Below, piece after piece: positions 16,540 to 25,392 of a DNA stretch of 64,000 nt; position 1 is the stretch's first letter; every line of letters begins with the position of its first letter. The position numbers and the translations under genes were made by a program. The stretch is from Nonomuraea soli (GTDB taxonomy: Bacteria; Actinomycetota; Actinomycetes; Streptosporangiales; Streptosporangiaceae): contig NZ_JACDUR010000005.1 of assembly GCF_013761175.1 (NCBI RefSeq), positions 406,970-470,969 of the forward strand, written 5' to 3'. Under the pieces are notes generated by a model. That model worked only from the letters and a program-made list of their open reading frames with translations. It had not been told where the DNA came from and did not search any database.

Positions 16540-17394
16540 CTATCCGTCGTCCCTCGCGGTCCAGCGGAAAGTCTTCAGGCACAGGATGAGACCCAGCAGG
16601 CACCAGCCGCCGAGCGCCAGGGCGACCATGGGCAGCTCCCAGCTGCCGGCCGGCTCCAGGACCACCGCCTGCTCGGGCAGGAACACCGAGCGCATGCCCT
16701 GGGTCATCCACTTGAGGGGGAAGATCGACGCGAAGATCTGCAGGAAACCCGGCACGTCGGAGAAGGGGATGTAGACGCCGGAGCAGAACTGCACGATGAG
16801 GAAGGGAAGCGTGATCACGGCGTTGGCGCCCCGGGTGGACTTCGGAAGGCTGCCCGCCGCGATGCCGAGGAAGGTGCAGGAGATGCCGCCGAGGACGAGG
16901 ACCCAGGTGAAGGTCAGCCACTGGTTGACGGTCGTGGGCAACGCCACGCCGAACATCAGGACTCCGACCGTGATCAGGAGCGCCACCTCGGCCAGCATGC
17001 ACACGAGGACCTGGATGATCTTCCCGCCGAAGTAGGCGACACGCGGCATCGGCATGCCGTACAGGCGCTTGAGTGTCCCGTCGTGACGCTCAAGAGCGAT
17101 GTTGATGCCCAGGTTCTGGAAGGAGGTGCCCATGATGCCGGCGCCGATCATGCCGGCGGTCAGGATCTGGGCGCCGGTGATCCCGGGAAGTCCGGCACGG
17201 CTCCCCGACATCGCACCCAGCAGCATCAGCATGATCGCCGGGAGCGAGAAGATGACGATGAACTGGCCCTTGGTGCGGAAGAAGCCCTTGAGCTCCATCG
17301 CGCCGCGTTTGAGTGCCAGCCGGGCGGCGGAGGGCAGCCTCGGTACCGGATCCGCCTCGATGTCGGTGGATCGCAGGGGCAGCGTTGTGGTCAC
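16540..17394 (-). CDS. ABC-2 type transporter permease (284 aa)
   Basis: The protein has about six hydrophobic segments in ABC-2 membrane-protein order. The first helix follows the MELKGFFRTKGQFIVIFSLP stretch, and the region near residues 200-225 contains the CSGVYIPFSDVPGFLQ motif and the FPLKWMTQGMR segment usual before the last helix. It starts with GTG overlapping the stop of the ATPase gene (GTGA), so the two are translationally coupled and should form one exporter. The likely job is export of the cluster product or self-protection. Confidence 0.9.
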   Translation of the reverse strand: MTTTLPLRSTDIEADPVPRLPSAARLALKRGAMELKGFFRTKGQFIVIFSLPAIMLMLLGAMSGSRAGLPGITGAQILTAGMIGAGIMGTSFQNLGINIALERHDGTLKRLYGMPMPRVAYFGGKIIQVLVCMLAEVALLITVGVLMFGVALPTTVNQWLTFTWVLVLGGISCTFLGIAAGSLPKSTRGANAVITLPFLIVQFCSGVYIPFSDVPGFLQIFASIFPLKWMTQGMRSVFLPEQAVVLEPAGSWELPMVALALGGWCLLGLILCLKTFRWTARDDG

Positions 17395-18236
17395 GGATGT
17401 TCTCCGATCAGGCCGAGGTAGGTGTCTTCGAGAGTCGGCCGCGTCACGGTCAGATCGGGGATCTCCCCGTCGAACTGCGCGATGAGCTCGGCGACCACCT
17501 TGGTGGGCGACGAGGTCTTGATCCGGCGCTCCCCGTCAGGAGTGGACCAGCAGACCGTCGCCTCCGCCTCGGCCCGCCCGGCCAGCGTGGCCGGATCGCC
17601 GACCGCCACCACCCGGCCCGCGGCGATCACGCCCACCCGGTCGGCCAGCGCCTCCGCCTCGTCGAGGTAGTGGGTGGTCAGCACGATCGTGGTGCCCTCG
17701 CTGGCCAGCAAGGAGATCAGGCTCCAGAACTGGCGGCGCGCCTCGGGGTCGAACCCCGTGGTCGGCTCGTCGAGGAAGAGCAGCTCGGGACTGCCCACCA
17801 CGCCCAGGGCCACGTCGACCCGGCGCCGCTGGCCTCCCGACAGGTTGCGGATGCGGGCATCGGCCTTGCCGGACAGGCCCACCAGCTCGATCACCGATTC
17901 GGGGTCGCGCGGCCGCGGAAAGTAGGTCGCGAAATGGTGCACGGTCTCACGGACGGTGAACTCCGCGGCGTCGGTGGCCGACTGCAGCACGATGCCGAGC
18001 TTGGACCGCCAGGTGCGCCCAGCCCGGCTGGGATCCTCACCAAGAACGCTGACCTCGCCGCCGTCGCGCCTGCGGTGACCCTCCAGGATCTCGACGGTGG
18101 TCGTCTTGCCGGCCCCGTTGGGACCCAGGAGCGCGAACACCTCGCCCCGGGCGATGTCCAGGTCGATACCGTCCACGGCGGTCACATCGCCGTACTTCTT
18201 GCGCAGCTCACGAACACGTACTGCTGTATCGCTCAT
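17391..18236 (-). CDS. ABC transporter ATP-binding protein (281 aa)
   Basis: The Walker A is LLGPNGAGKTTTVEIL, the signature is NLSGGQRRRVDVAL and the Walker B is LLFLDEPTTGFDPEARR. The switch His is in LTTHYLDEAEALADRV. It is of the DrrA/CcmA-like type that energises ABC-2 exporters. ATG 18236 was chosen because AAGGAGC lies immediately upstream; the frame is open to 18287 but without family residues. The gene is divergent from a second ABC operon, separated by a 206-bp control region containing a 21-bp palindrome, and heads the operon with the permease and DUF5988 genes. Confidence 0.93.
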   Translation of the reverse strand: MSDTAVRVRELRKKYGDVTAVDGIDLDIARGEVFALLGPNGAGKTTTVEILEGHRRRDGGEVSVLGEDPSRAGRTWRSKLGIVLQSATDAAEFTVRETVHHFATYFPRPRDPESVIELVGLSGKADARIRNLSGGQRRRVDVALGVVGSPELLFLDEPTTGFDPEARRQFWSLISLLASEGTTIVLTTHYLDEAEALADRVGVIAAGRVVAVGDPATLAGRAEAEATVCWSTPDGERRIKTSSPTKVVAELIAQFDGEIPDLTVTRPTLEDTYLGLIGEHP

Positions 18237-18353
18237 GCTCCTTAGAGTTGGAGATGGCCGGGAAATGCGGTATTCACCCTTCGGCACCCCGCTCCTACGC
18301 CCTTCGATACCCCTACGGCGAGCGGCCCCTGGTCAGCACCCCCGAACCGGTCC

Positions 18354-18374
18354 GATCGGGGTGGGACCCCGATC
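18354..18374. promoter_or_regulatory. 21-bp palindrome between the divergent ABC operons
   Basis: GATCGGGGT (18354-18362), GGG and ACCCCGATC (18366-18374) form a perfect inverted repeat with a 3-bp centre, followed at once by another CGGGG. It is about 70 bp upstream of the plus-strand ATPase gene and 120 bp from the minus-strand one. A degenerate version occurs at 21745-21766. This is a good candidate for the binding site of the NarL-type regulator encoded in the plus-strand operon. Confidence 0.6.
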
Positions 18375-18442
18375 GGGGCCGCCAACCCCCATCAACCAAT
18401 CGGTGGATTCCAGAGTTCCGAGGCAGCCGCGATTCTCGAACC

Positions 18443-19159
18443 ATGACAGTCATCGAAATCAACGGCCTGCAGAAGAGCTACAAAACGCACAGAGTGCTCG
18501 AGGACGTCACCCTGAAAGTCGAGAAGGGCGAGATCTTCGGCATCCTCGGCCCCAACGGAGCCGGCAAGACCACCGCGGTGGAGTGCATGTCCGGCCTGCG
18601 CAAGCCCGACGGCGGCACCCTGCGCGTGCTGGGGCTGGACCCGCAGACCCAGCGGGCCGAGCTGCTGCAGCGCATCGGCACGCAGCTGCAGGAAGCCGCG
18701 CTGCCCGACGCCATCAAGGTCGCGGAGGCGCTGCGCCTGTACGCCTCCTTCTACGACGAGCCCGCCGACTGGCGAGCCCTGATGGACGAGTGGGGGCTGA
18801 CCGAGAAGCGGCGTGCCCGGTTCGGCAGCCTGTCCGGTGGCTGGAAGCAGCGCCTGTTCATCGCGCTGGCCCTGGTGGGCAACCCCGAGGTCGTCTTCCT
18901 CGACGAGCTGACCACCGGTCTCGACCCGGCGGCGCGCCGCATGACCTGGGGCCTGATCCGCGACATGCGCGACCGCGGCGTGACGGTCGTGCTCGTCACC
19001 CACTTCATGGACGAGGCGGAGGCGCTCTGCGACCGCATCGCCATCATCGACCGGGGCCAGGTCGTCCACGAGGGCACCCCGGGCGAACTCATCAGCAAGG
19101 GTCACACCAACTCGCTCGACGACGCTTACTTCGCACTCACCGAGAGGACCGTGTCATGA
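18443..19159 (+). CDS. ABC transporter ATP-binding protein (238 aa)
   Basis: The Walker A is ILGPNGAGKTTAVECM, the signature is SLSGGWKQRLFIAL, the Walker B is VVFLDELTTGLDPAARR and the switch His is in LVTHFMDEAEALCDR. Walker B has DEL instead of the usual DEP, a minor change that keeps the catalytic Glu. ATG 18443 has no Shine-Dalgarno; a GATTCT -10-like box lies 7 nt upstream, so the mRNA may be leaderless. The stop overlaps the permease ATG (ATGA). It is the first gene of the four-gene unit ATPase-permease-kinase-regulator. Confidence 0.93.
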   Translation: MTVIEINGLQKSYKTHRVLEDVTLKVEKGEIFGILGPNGAGKTTAVECMSGLRKPDGGTLRVLGLDPQTQRAELLQRIGTQLQEAALPDAIKVAEALRLYASFYDEPADWRALMDEWGLTEKRRARFGSLSGGWKQRLFIALALVGNPEVVFLDELTTGLDPAARRMTWGLIRDMRDRGVTVVLVTHFMDEAEALCDRIAIIDRGQVVHEGTPGELISKGHTNSLDDAYFALTERTVS

Positions 19160-19878
19160 AGGGTCTTGGCAACGTCATCGCCATCGAGCTCAAGCTGGCC
19201 CTGCGCGACCCCATGGCCGCCTTCTTCGCCCTGGCCTTCCCCGCGGTCATCCTGTGGATGAAGATGCGCAACGGCGGCACGCTGCCGAGCGGCCTGCCGA
19301 TCATCGAGGCGGTGGTCCCGATGCTCAGCGTCTTCGTCATCGGGCTGGCCTCGCTGGTGGTGCTGCCCGCCACGATGGCTCAGTACCGCGAGCGCCGGGT
19401 GCTCAAGCGGCTGCGCGCCACCCCTGCCTCCTCCACCATGATCTTCGGCGCGCAGTGGGCGGCGCACATGCTGCTGGCCGTGGTCGGCACGGCCGTGCTG
19501 GCCGTCATCGGCGTGTTCGCCTACAACCTGCAGGGCCCTGTCGACGTGCCGGGCATGGTCCTGGCCTGGGTGCTCGGAGCGCTCAGCCTCGGCGCCATCG
19601 GCCTGCTGATCGGCGCCCTGGTGCCCAGCGGCCGCGCCGCCACGGTCGTCGGCCTGGCCGTCTTCTTTCCCATGGTCTTCGTCTCCGGTGCCATGAGCGC
19701 CCGCGAGACCCTGCCGGAGTCGATGCGCTCGCTCGGCGACTGGACCCCCATGGCCCCCGCCGTCCAGGCGGTCCGCGCCGGATGGGAAGGCCACGCCGCC
19801 TCCCCTGTCACCCTGGCCGTCATGGCCGGCATCTTCATCGTGGCCAGTGCCGCTGCGTTGAAGGCCTACAGATGGTGA
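19156..19878 (+). CDS. ABC-2 type transporter permease (240 aa)
   Basis: An integral membrane protein of six predicted helices carries the ABC-2 features QYRERRVLKRLRATPAS in the cytoplasmic loop and FPMVFVSGAMSARETLPESM before the last helices. It overlaps the ATPase by ATGA and the following kinase gene by 7 bp. It forms an exporter with the preceding ATPase. Exporters of this layout with their own NarL-type two-component pair often respond to cell-envelope-active compounds, which would fit self-resistance. That is inference. Confidence 0.92.
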   Translation: MKGLGNVIAIELKLALRDPMAAFFALAFPAVILWMKMRNGGTLPSGLPIIEAVVPMLSVFVIGLASLVVLPATMAQYRERRVLKRLRATPASSTMIFGAQWAAHMLLAVVGTAVLAVIGVFAYNLQGPVDVPGMVLAWVLGALSLGAIGLLIGALVPSGRAATVVGLAVFFPMVFVSGAMSARETLPESMRSLGDWTPMAPAVQAVRAGWEGHAASPVTLAVMAGIFIVASAAALKAYRW

Positions 19879-21095
19879 CGAGCGCCGAGCCCGACGCCTC
19901 GCGCTGGGACCGCTCCTGGCCGGCTCTGCCGTACCTCTTCATCCTGCTCCCCACGGTCTTCTCCGTGCTGCAGGAATGGCAGCCGGAAGCAGCGGTCCTG
20001 GCGGCGTTCACGGCGGCGTGGCACTGGTTCATGGTCTCCTCCAGGTTCAGCCGCATCGATCGGCCCGCGGTGGCGGTCGGCTACTTCGTGGTGATGCTGG
20101 CCCTCGTCGCGGCGCTGATCAGGATCGACTCGCTGTTCACGGTGGCCGGTCTGGGCGCCTTCGTCCAGTCCTTCACCCTCCTGTCAGGACGGCTGGCCTA
20201 CGTCGGCGTGGCCGCCACGGCGGCCGTGCTGGTCCTGGCCCGCCCCGAACCCCGCCCGGCCGCGGAGCTGGCCTTCTCCTTCCTGCTGGCGGTCCTCGTC
20301 GCCTCCACCGTCGGGCTCTTCATCCAGACCATCTCGCGGCAGAACCAGCAGCGTAAGGCGATGATCGCGCAGCTGAAGGCCAGCGGGGCGAAGATGGCGG
20401 CGCTGGCCGAGGAGAACTCCAACCTCCAGTCGCAGCTGCTGACCCGCGCCCGCGAGGCGGGAGTGCTCAGCGAGCGGCAGCGCATGGCCAGGGAGATCCA
20501 CGACACGATCGCCCAGGGGCTGACCGCCATCCTCACGCAGCTGGAGGTGGCCGAGAACGTCATCGACGACGTGCCCGCCGCCCGATCCAGGCTCGACACC
20601 GTCCGCATGCTGGCCAGGGAGAGCCTCAACGAGGCGCGCCGGTCCGTGCTGGCGATGCGCCCCGCCCCGCTGGCCGACGCCCAGCTCGCGACCGCCCTCG
20701 AAGAGGTCGCGAACACCTGGTCGCAGACCGCCGGCATCCCGGCGCCCGTGTCGGTCACCGGGGAGGCCAGGCCGTTGCACGCCGAGGTGGAGATGACCAT
20801 CCTGCGGGTGGCGCAGGAGGCGCTGGCCAACGTCGCCAAGCACGCCGACGCGGGCAGGGTGGCCGTCACACTGTCGTACATGGAAGACGTGGTGGTGCTC
20901 GACGTGCGCGACGACGGGCGCGGATTCGACCCTCAGGCGGTGGAGCCTTCTCCCGCCGGGGGATTCGGCCTCGTCTCGATGAGACAAAGGGTCACCCGTT
21001 TGGCCGGTGACTTCGAGATCGAGTCTGCCCCCGATCAAGGGACGGGCGTGTCTGCTACCGTGCCAGCCATCCCCGCCGACTCCAGAAACGCGTGA
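19872..21095 (+). CDS. DesK/LiaS-like membrane sensor histidine kinase (407 aa)
   Basis: The N-terminal about 160 residues contain five or six hydrophobic helices. A coiled-coil-like stretch follows (near residues 165-200, AQLKASGAKMAALAEENSNL), then a HisKA_3 domain with the phosphoacceptor His in QRMAREIHDTIAQGL. The HATPase_c domain includes LRVAQEALANVAKHADAG, DVRDDGRGFDP and GGFGLVSMRQRV. The ATG at 19872 overlaps the permease stop; a GTG at 19875 is an alternative. It is paired with the response regulator that starts 3 bp after its stop. Because it lies in an exporter operon, its signal may be the exported compound or membrane stress. Confidence 0.92.
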   Translation: MVTSAEPDASRWDRSWPALPYLFILLPTVFSVLQEWQPEAAVLAAFTAAWHWFMVSSRFSRIDRPAVAVGYFVVMLALVAALIRIDSLFTVAGLGAFVQSFTLLSGRLAYVGVAATAAVLVLARPEPRPAAELAFSFLLAVLVASTVGLFIQTISRQNQQRKAMIAQLKASGAKMAALAEENSNLQSQLLTRAREAGVLSERQRMAREIHDTIAQGLTAILTQLEVAENVIDDVPAARSRLDTVRMLARESLNEARRSVLAMRPAPLADAQLATALEEVANTWSQTAGIPAPVSVTGEARPLHAEVEMTILRVAQEALANVAKHADAGRVAVTLSYMEDVVVLDVRDDGRGFDPQAVEPSPAGGFGLVSMRQRVTRLAGDFEIESAPDQGTGVSATVPAIPADSRNA

Positions 21096-21098
21096 GGC

Positions 21099-21734
21099 AT
21101 GCCGATTCGTATCATCGTCGTGGACGATCACCCCGTCGTCCGCGATGGTCTGCGCGAGATCTTCTCCACCGACGAAGCCTTCGAGGTCGTCGGCGAGGCC
21201 GCCGACGGGCCTGAGGCGCTGGCCCTGACCCGTCGCACCAATCCCGATCTCGTGCTCATGGACCTGCGCATGCCCAAGATGAGCGGGGCCGAGCTGATCC
21301 GCCGGCTGCGCGAGCAGAATCCCGGCATCAACGTGCTTGTTCTGACGACGTTCGACAACGACGGTGACGTCCTGCCCGCCATCGAGCAGGGGGCCACCGG
21401 ATACCTGCTGAAGGACACTCCCCGCGTCGAGCTGCTGCGCGCCGCGCAGGCCGCCGCGCGGGGCGAGACGGTGCTGTCGCCCACCGTGGCCGGGGTGCTC
21501 CAGCAGAAGGTGCGCTCTCCCGGGCAGACGCTGAGCCGTCGCGAGCTGGAGGTGCTGGGGCTGATCGCCCGCGGCGCCACCAACCGCGAGGTCGCCGCCC
21601 GGCTGTTCATCACCGAGGCGACGGTCAAGACCCACCTGCTCCACATCTTCGGCAAGCTCGGGGTCAAGGACCGTGCTGCCGCCGTGGCCGCGGCCTACGA
21701 GACCGGCCTGCTCAAACGGGCTTCCGAGACCTGA
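21099..21734 (+). CDS. NarL/FixJ-family response regulator (211 aa)
   Basis: The receiver domain begins IRIIVVDDHPVVRDGL, has the phospho-Asp in LVLMDLRMPKMSG and the conserved Lys in YLLKDTPR. A C-terminal LuxR helix-turn-helix follows (LSRRELEVLGLIARGATNRE, ITEATVKTHLLHIFGKLG). It is the last gene of the plus-strand ABC operon and the cognate partner of the membrane kinase. The palindrome at 18354-18374 and its relative at 21745-21766 flank the operon and are plausible targets. Confidence 0.94.
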   Translation: MPIRIIVVDDHPVVRDGLREIFSTDEAFEVVGEAADGPEALALTRRTNPDLVLMDLRMPKMSGAELIRRLREQNPGINVLVLTTFDNDGDVLPAIEQGATGYLLKDTPRVELLRAAQAAARGETVLSPTVAGVLQQKVRSPGQTLSRRELEVLGLIARGATNREVAARLFITEATVKTHLLHIFGKLGVKDRAAAVAAAYETGLLKRASET

Positions 21735-21744
21735 TTCTGGGGCG

Positions 21745-21782
21745 CCTAGGGGTGGGCCGCCCAGTCCCGAGATCCGTAGCGT
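21745..21782 (+). promoter_or_regulatory. GGGGTGGG element and -10-like box before the phosphotransferase gene
   Basis: CCTAGGGGTGGGCCGCCCAGTC (21745-21766) resembles, in degenerate form, the palindrome at 18354-18374, sharing GGGGTGGG followed by a C-rich arm ending in ATC or GTC. A TAGCGT box (21777-21782) follows 10 bp later, 58 bp before the ATG. This suggests a promoter under the same regulator as the ABC operon. Confidence 0.4.
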
Positions 21783-21839
21783 GAACATGTCTGCCCTGTT
21801 CGCGAGCGGACAACCCCCGGGACGAATGGAGATGGGTCC

Positions 21840-24308
21840 ATGAACACTCTTGCCCTGGCCGACCCGCGGGCCGATCTGCCGACCGTCGGAGGCAAGGGCG
21901 AGTCCCTGGCCCGCCTGGCCCGCGCCCGGTTACCTGTTCCGCCGGGCTTCCACATCACCACCTTCGCCTATCGCGCCTACGTCGAGCACCACGGCCTGCA
22001 GCAACGCATCCTGGCCGGCGACGCCGCGCAGATCGCGGGCCTGTTCGCCACCCACGAGATACCTCACGACATCGCCGACGACATCCGCGCCTCCTACCTC
22101 GCCATGGGTGACGAGCCGGCCGTGGCCGTCCGCTCGTCGGCGACCGCCGAGGACCTTCCGGGCATGTCGTTCGCCGGCCAGCAGGACACCTACCTCAACG
22201 TCCGCGGCGCCGACTCCCTGCTGGAGACGGTACGTCGCTGCTGGGCCTCCTTGTGGACCGAGCGCGCGGTGGCCTACCGCGAGCGCAACGGCGTCCCCCA
22301 CGACGAGGTGGCGCTGGCCGTCGTGGTCCAGGAGCTGGTGCCCGCCGACGCCGCCGGGGTGATGTTCACCGACGACGGCGACCACCTGACCATCAACGCC
22401 GCCTGGGGTCTGGGCGAGGCCGTGGTCGGCGGCCTGGTCACGCCCGACACGATCACGTTGGACCGCGACGGCCTCACGGTCGTCGCGGAGAGCGTCGCCG
22501 AGAAGGACGTCATGACGGTCCGCGTCCCGGACGGCACCCGCGAGGCGCCGGTGCCCGAGGACGACCGCGGCAGGCCCGCCCTGTCGAAGGACCAGGCGGT
22601 ACGGCTGGCGGAGCTGGGCATGGCCATCGAGGAGCTGTACGGCCACGCGGTGGACGTCGAATGGGCCATCCACCGGGCGCAGCCGTACATCCTGCAGGCC
22701 AGGCCCATCACCGGGCAGCGCGAGGTGTGGAACGACTCGCTCAGGGGCGACTACCTGTGGACCAACGGCAACCTGGGCGAGGCGATCCCCAGCGTGATGA
22801 CGCCGTGCACGTGGTCGCTCGTGCGGGCGTTCATCGACGAGATCATGGTCGTGGGCGAGCTCGGCGGCCATCCCTACTGCGGCAACATCGGCGGCCGGGT
22901 CTATATGAACATGAGCCTGACCGCCTCGCTCGGCAGGGCGCTGGGCATGACCAGGAAGATCCGCGACGCCCAGGAGCCGGTGTACGGCAGGCTGCCGGAG
23001 GGGGTGGAGACGCCGCTGCTGCCGATGACGCGGTGGCAGACCCTCAAGGCGGCCAAGCCGATCATGGGCGGGCGGCGCGCCATCCAGCAGCTCGTCGACG
23101 TCATCCCCGAGTACGTCGCGTCGGCGACCGGCGTCACCGAGGCGCTGCGCGCCAAGATCGCCGTCAGCGACGATCTGCCCACGCTCTGGGAGAAGGAGAT
23201 CGAGCCGCGGTTCCTGGAGTGCAACCGCATGCTCGCCGCCGCCGCCCGCCAGGACGCCGGTTCGCTGGTCTATCTCGGCGCGCGCCTGAACAAGCTGGTC
23301 GGCGAGGCCGACGCCTCCGTGCTGATGTCCGGGATCCAGGCCGGCGACGGCCGGCTGGAGAGCCTCGGGCCGCTGCTCGGGCTGGCCAGGTACAAGCGGG
23401 GCGAGATCACGCGCGAGGAGTACACCCGGCGCTACGGCCACCGCTGCCCGGACGAGTTCGAGGTCTCGGTGCCCAGGCCCGTGGAGGACCCCGGGTGGCT
23501 CGACCGGCAGATCGCCGGGCTCACCGTGGACCCGGGCGAGTTGCTGAAGCGCCAGGATGAGGCGAGCAGCGCCGCCTGGACCCGCTTCCGCGAGCGCCAT
23601 CCGCGCCAGGCCGAGAAGTTCCGCCGCAAGATCGACCGCTGGGAGGCGATCGTCCGCTCCCGCGAGGAGACGCGCTCGGAGATGATGCGCGGTTTCTGGA
23701 TGGTGCGTGACTTCGTCGTACGGGCCGGTCAGGTCAGCGGGCACGGCGACGACCTGTTCTTCCTGACGATGGAGGAGATCATCCAGGTGCTGCGCGGATC
23801 GCGCCGGCCGCTGTCGCAGGTGGCCAAGCGCCGGGCGACCCACGAGCTGTACTCGTCGCTCCCGCGCTATCCCGGGATCATCCGCGGCCGGTTCGATCCG
23901 GAGCGGTGGGCGGCCGACCCGAACCGGCGTGGCGACGTGTTCGACGCCGGGGCCGGGGTGGCTCCGCCCTCACGTGAGGTCACCGGCTTCCCCGGTGCGT
24001 CGGGTGTGGTGGAGGGCGTGGCCCGCGTGATCTTCTCCGTGGAGGAGGGCGAGCGGCTCGCGGAGGGCGAGATCCTGGTGACGACCGTGACGAACGTGGG
24101 CTGGACGTTGTTGTTCCCGCGTGCCGCCGCGGTGGTCACCGACATCGGCGCGCCGCTGTCGCACGCGGCCATCGTGGCCCGTGAGCTGGGCATCCCCGCC
24201 GTCGTCGGGACCAGGAACGCCACCATGCTCATCAGGGACGGCGACCTGCTCCGTGTCGACGGCAGCCAGGGCAGCGTGGAGGTCCTGCGGGTTCCCGCGA
24301 CGGTCTGA
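21840..24308 (+). CDS. PEP synthase / rifampin phosphotransferase-like enzyme (822 aa)
   Basis: Domain order is that of rifampin phosphotransferases and PEP synthases. An N-terminal ATP-grasp domain includes [20 protein letters not shown] and ends in QARPIT near residue 297. A long substrate-specific helical domain comes next (residues about 300-700). The C-terminal PEP-utilising swivel domain carries the phosphocarrier His775 in [20 protein letters not shown]. Rifampin phosphotransferases use ATP to phosphorylate a drug hydroxyl and are about this long, while classical PEP synthase and PPDK have an additional TIM-barrel PEP domain that is not seen here. GGAGATGGG precedes the ATG. It could tailor or reversibly inactivate the cluster product, act in self-resistance, or phosphorylate an unrelated substrate. 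Confidence 0.85.
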   Translation: MNTLALADPRADLPTVGGKGESLARLARARLPVPPGFHITTFAYRAYVEHHGLQQRILAGDAAQIAGLFATHEIPHDIADDIRASYLAMGDEPAVAVRSSATAEDLPGMSFAGQQDTYLNVRGADSLLETVRRCWASLWTERAVAYRERNGVPHDEVALAVVVQELVPADAAGVMFTDDGDHLTINAAWGLGEAVVGGLVTPDTITLDRDGLTVVAESVAEKDVMTVRVPDGTREAPVPEDDRGRPALSKDQAVRLAELGMAIEELYGHAVDVEWAIHRAQPYILQARPITGQREVWNDSLRGDYLWTNGNLGEAIPSVMTPCTWSLVRAFIDEIMVVGELGGHPYCGNIGGRVYMNMSLTASLGRALGMTRKIRDAQEPVYGRLPEGVETPLLPMTRWQTLKAAKPIMGGRRAIQQLVDVIPEYVASATGVTEALRAKIAVSDDLPTLWEKEIEPRFLECNRMLAAAARQDAGSLVYLGARLNKLVGEADASVLMSGIQAGDGRLESLGPLLGLARYKRGEITREEYTRRYGHRCPDEFEVSVPRPVEDPGWLDRQIAGLTVDPGELLKRQDEASSAAWTRFRERHPRQAEKFRRKIDRWEAIVRSREETRSEMMRGFWMVRDFVVRAGQVSGHGDDLFFLTMEEIIQVLRGSRRPLSQVAKRRATHELYSSLPRYPGIIRGRFDPERWAADPNRRGDVFDAGAGVAPPSREVTGFPGASGVVEGVARVIFSVEEGERLAEGEILVTTVTNVGWTLLFPRAAAVVTDIGAPLSHAAIVARELGIPAVVGTRNATMLIRDGDLLRVDGSQGSVEVLRVPATV

Positions 24309-24327
24309 CCTCACGACCGTACGGCGA

Positions 24328-24357
24328 ATGGCCGCGATCCCCGGGGATCGCGGCCAT
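24328..24357. terminator. 30-bp perfect palindrome, bidirectional terminator
   Basis: A 15+15-bp perfect inverted repeat without loop bases, centred between 24342 and 24343, lies between the convergent phosphotransferase (ends 24308) and O-methyltransferase (ends 24410) genes. It probably terminates both transcripts, including the long assembly-line mRNA. Confidence 0.75.
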
Positions 24358-24414
24358 CGTCGTAGAAGCCGGGGTCAGCGGATCGCGGCCATCGTCGTAG
24401 AAGCCGGGGTCAGC
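24345..24414. repeat. Perfect 35-bp tandem duplication
   Basis: The 35-bp segment 24345-24379 is repeated exactly at 24380-24414. The second copy contains the stop codon of the O-methyltransferase gene, and the first copy overlaps the right arm of the terminator palindrome. The duplication therefore carries a spare stop codon and a copy of half of the hairpin arm. Confidence 0.95.
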
Positions 24415-25384
24415 GGGTGGCGGTGAGCAGGTGCATGCCCAGCGGCAGCTCGACCAGCTTGCCGGGGACCAGCCCCGCACCCTCCAGCAGCACGCGGTAT
24501 TCCTCCTCGGTCCGCTCCCGCCCGCCGGTCATCACCATCATGTGCAGGTCGTAGGCGAGCGGCAGGTAGGTTGCCGCGGAGACGACCCGCTCGACGATCA
24601 GCAGCTGCGCGCCCTTGTCCATCGCCGCCGCGCAGGTGGCCAGCAGCCGGGCGCAGCGCTCGTCGTCCCAGTCGTGCAGGATGCGGGAGAGCAGGTAGAC
24701 GTCGCCGCCGCGCGGGACCGACTCGAACAGGTCGCCCGCCACGAGCTCGCACCGGTCGAGCACCTCCATGCGCTCCAGGTGCGGCGGCGCGGCCGCCACG
24801 ACCTCGGGGAGGTCGAACAGGACGCCGCGCGCCGCGGGGTGGTCGCGCAGGACGGCCGCGAGCAGCGCGCCGGTGCCGCCGGCCAGGTCCACGACCGTTC
24901 TGGCGCCGGAGAAGTCGTGGGCCACGGGGACCTCGCGGAAGAACGCGGCGCCCGCAGCCATGCCGGTGTTGAACACCGACGCCTTGTCGGGATCGTTCGC
25001 CAGGTGCGCGAAGACCGGCCTGCCGAAGACATGGTCGAAGGCGCGCTCGCCGGTGCGGAGGGTGTGCGTCAGGCCGCGCCAGGCGGTGCCGAAGTAGTCC
25101 TCGCCGTACAGGGCCGCCAGCGGGCCGAGCCTGTCCCGCTCCAGCATGGCTCCCATCGGGGTCAGCCCGTACCGGTCGTCGTCGTCGACGTCGACCAGCC
25201 CCACCCCCGCCAGCAGGCGCAGGAGGCGGTGCAACGATCCGGCGTGGGCGCCGACGCGGAGGGCCAGCTCCGCCGGGCGCAGGCGTTGCCCGGCCAGCGA
25301 GTCGGCGACGCCGAGCCGCACGGCGGCGAAGGTCGCCTCCGCGACCCAGCCGCCGGTCAGGATCCTCATCAGGTCGTGTTCCAT
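24410..25384 (-). CDS. SAM-dependent O-methyltransferase, family 2 type (324 aa)
   Basis: The N-terminal winged-helix dimerisation domain (residues about 10-95) and the C-terminal Rossmann fold match the small-molecule O-methyltransferases of antibiotic pathways. Visible SAM motifs are VVDLAGGTGALLAAVL and LFDLPEVV, followed by SRILHDWDDERC with the His that usually acts as general base. It is the last gene of the assembly-line operon, 8 bp after the type II thioesterase. The likely role is O-methylation of a hydroxyl or enol on the product or an intermediate; the acceptor cannot be told from sequence. Confidence 0.9.
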   Translation of the reverse strand: MEHDLMRILTGGWVAEATFAAVRLGVADSLAGQRLRPAELALRVGAHAGSLHRLLRLLAGVGLVDVDDDDRYGLTPMGAMLERDRLGPLAALYGEDYFGTAWRGLTHTLRTGERAFDHVFGRPVFAHLANDPDKASVFNTGMAAGAAFFREVPVAHDFSGARTVVDLAGGTGALLAAVLRDHPAARGVLFDLPEVVAAAPPHLERMEVLDRCELVAGDLFESVPRGGDVYLLSRILHDWDDERCARLLATCAAAMDKGAQLLIVERVVSAATYLPLAYDLHMMVMTGGRERTEEEYRVLLEGAGLVPGKLVELPLGMHLLTATR

Positions 25385-25392
25385 CGTGGTCC

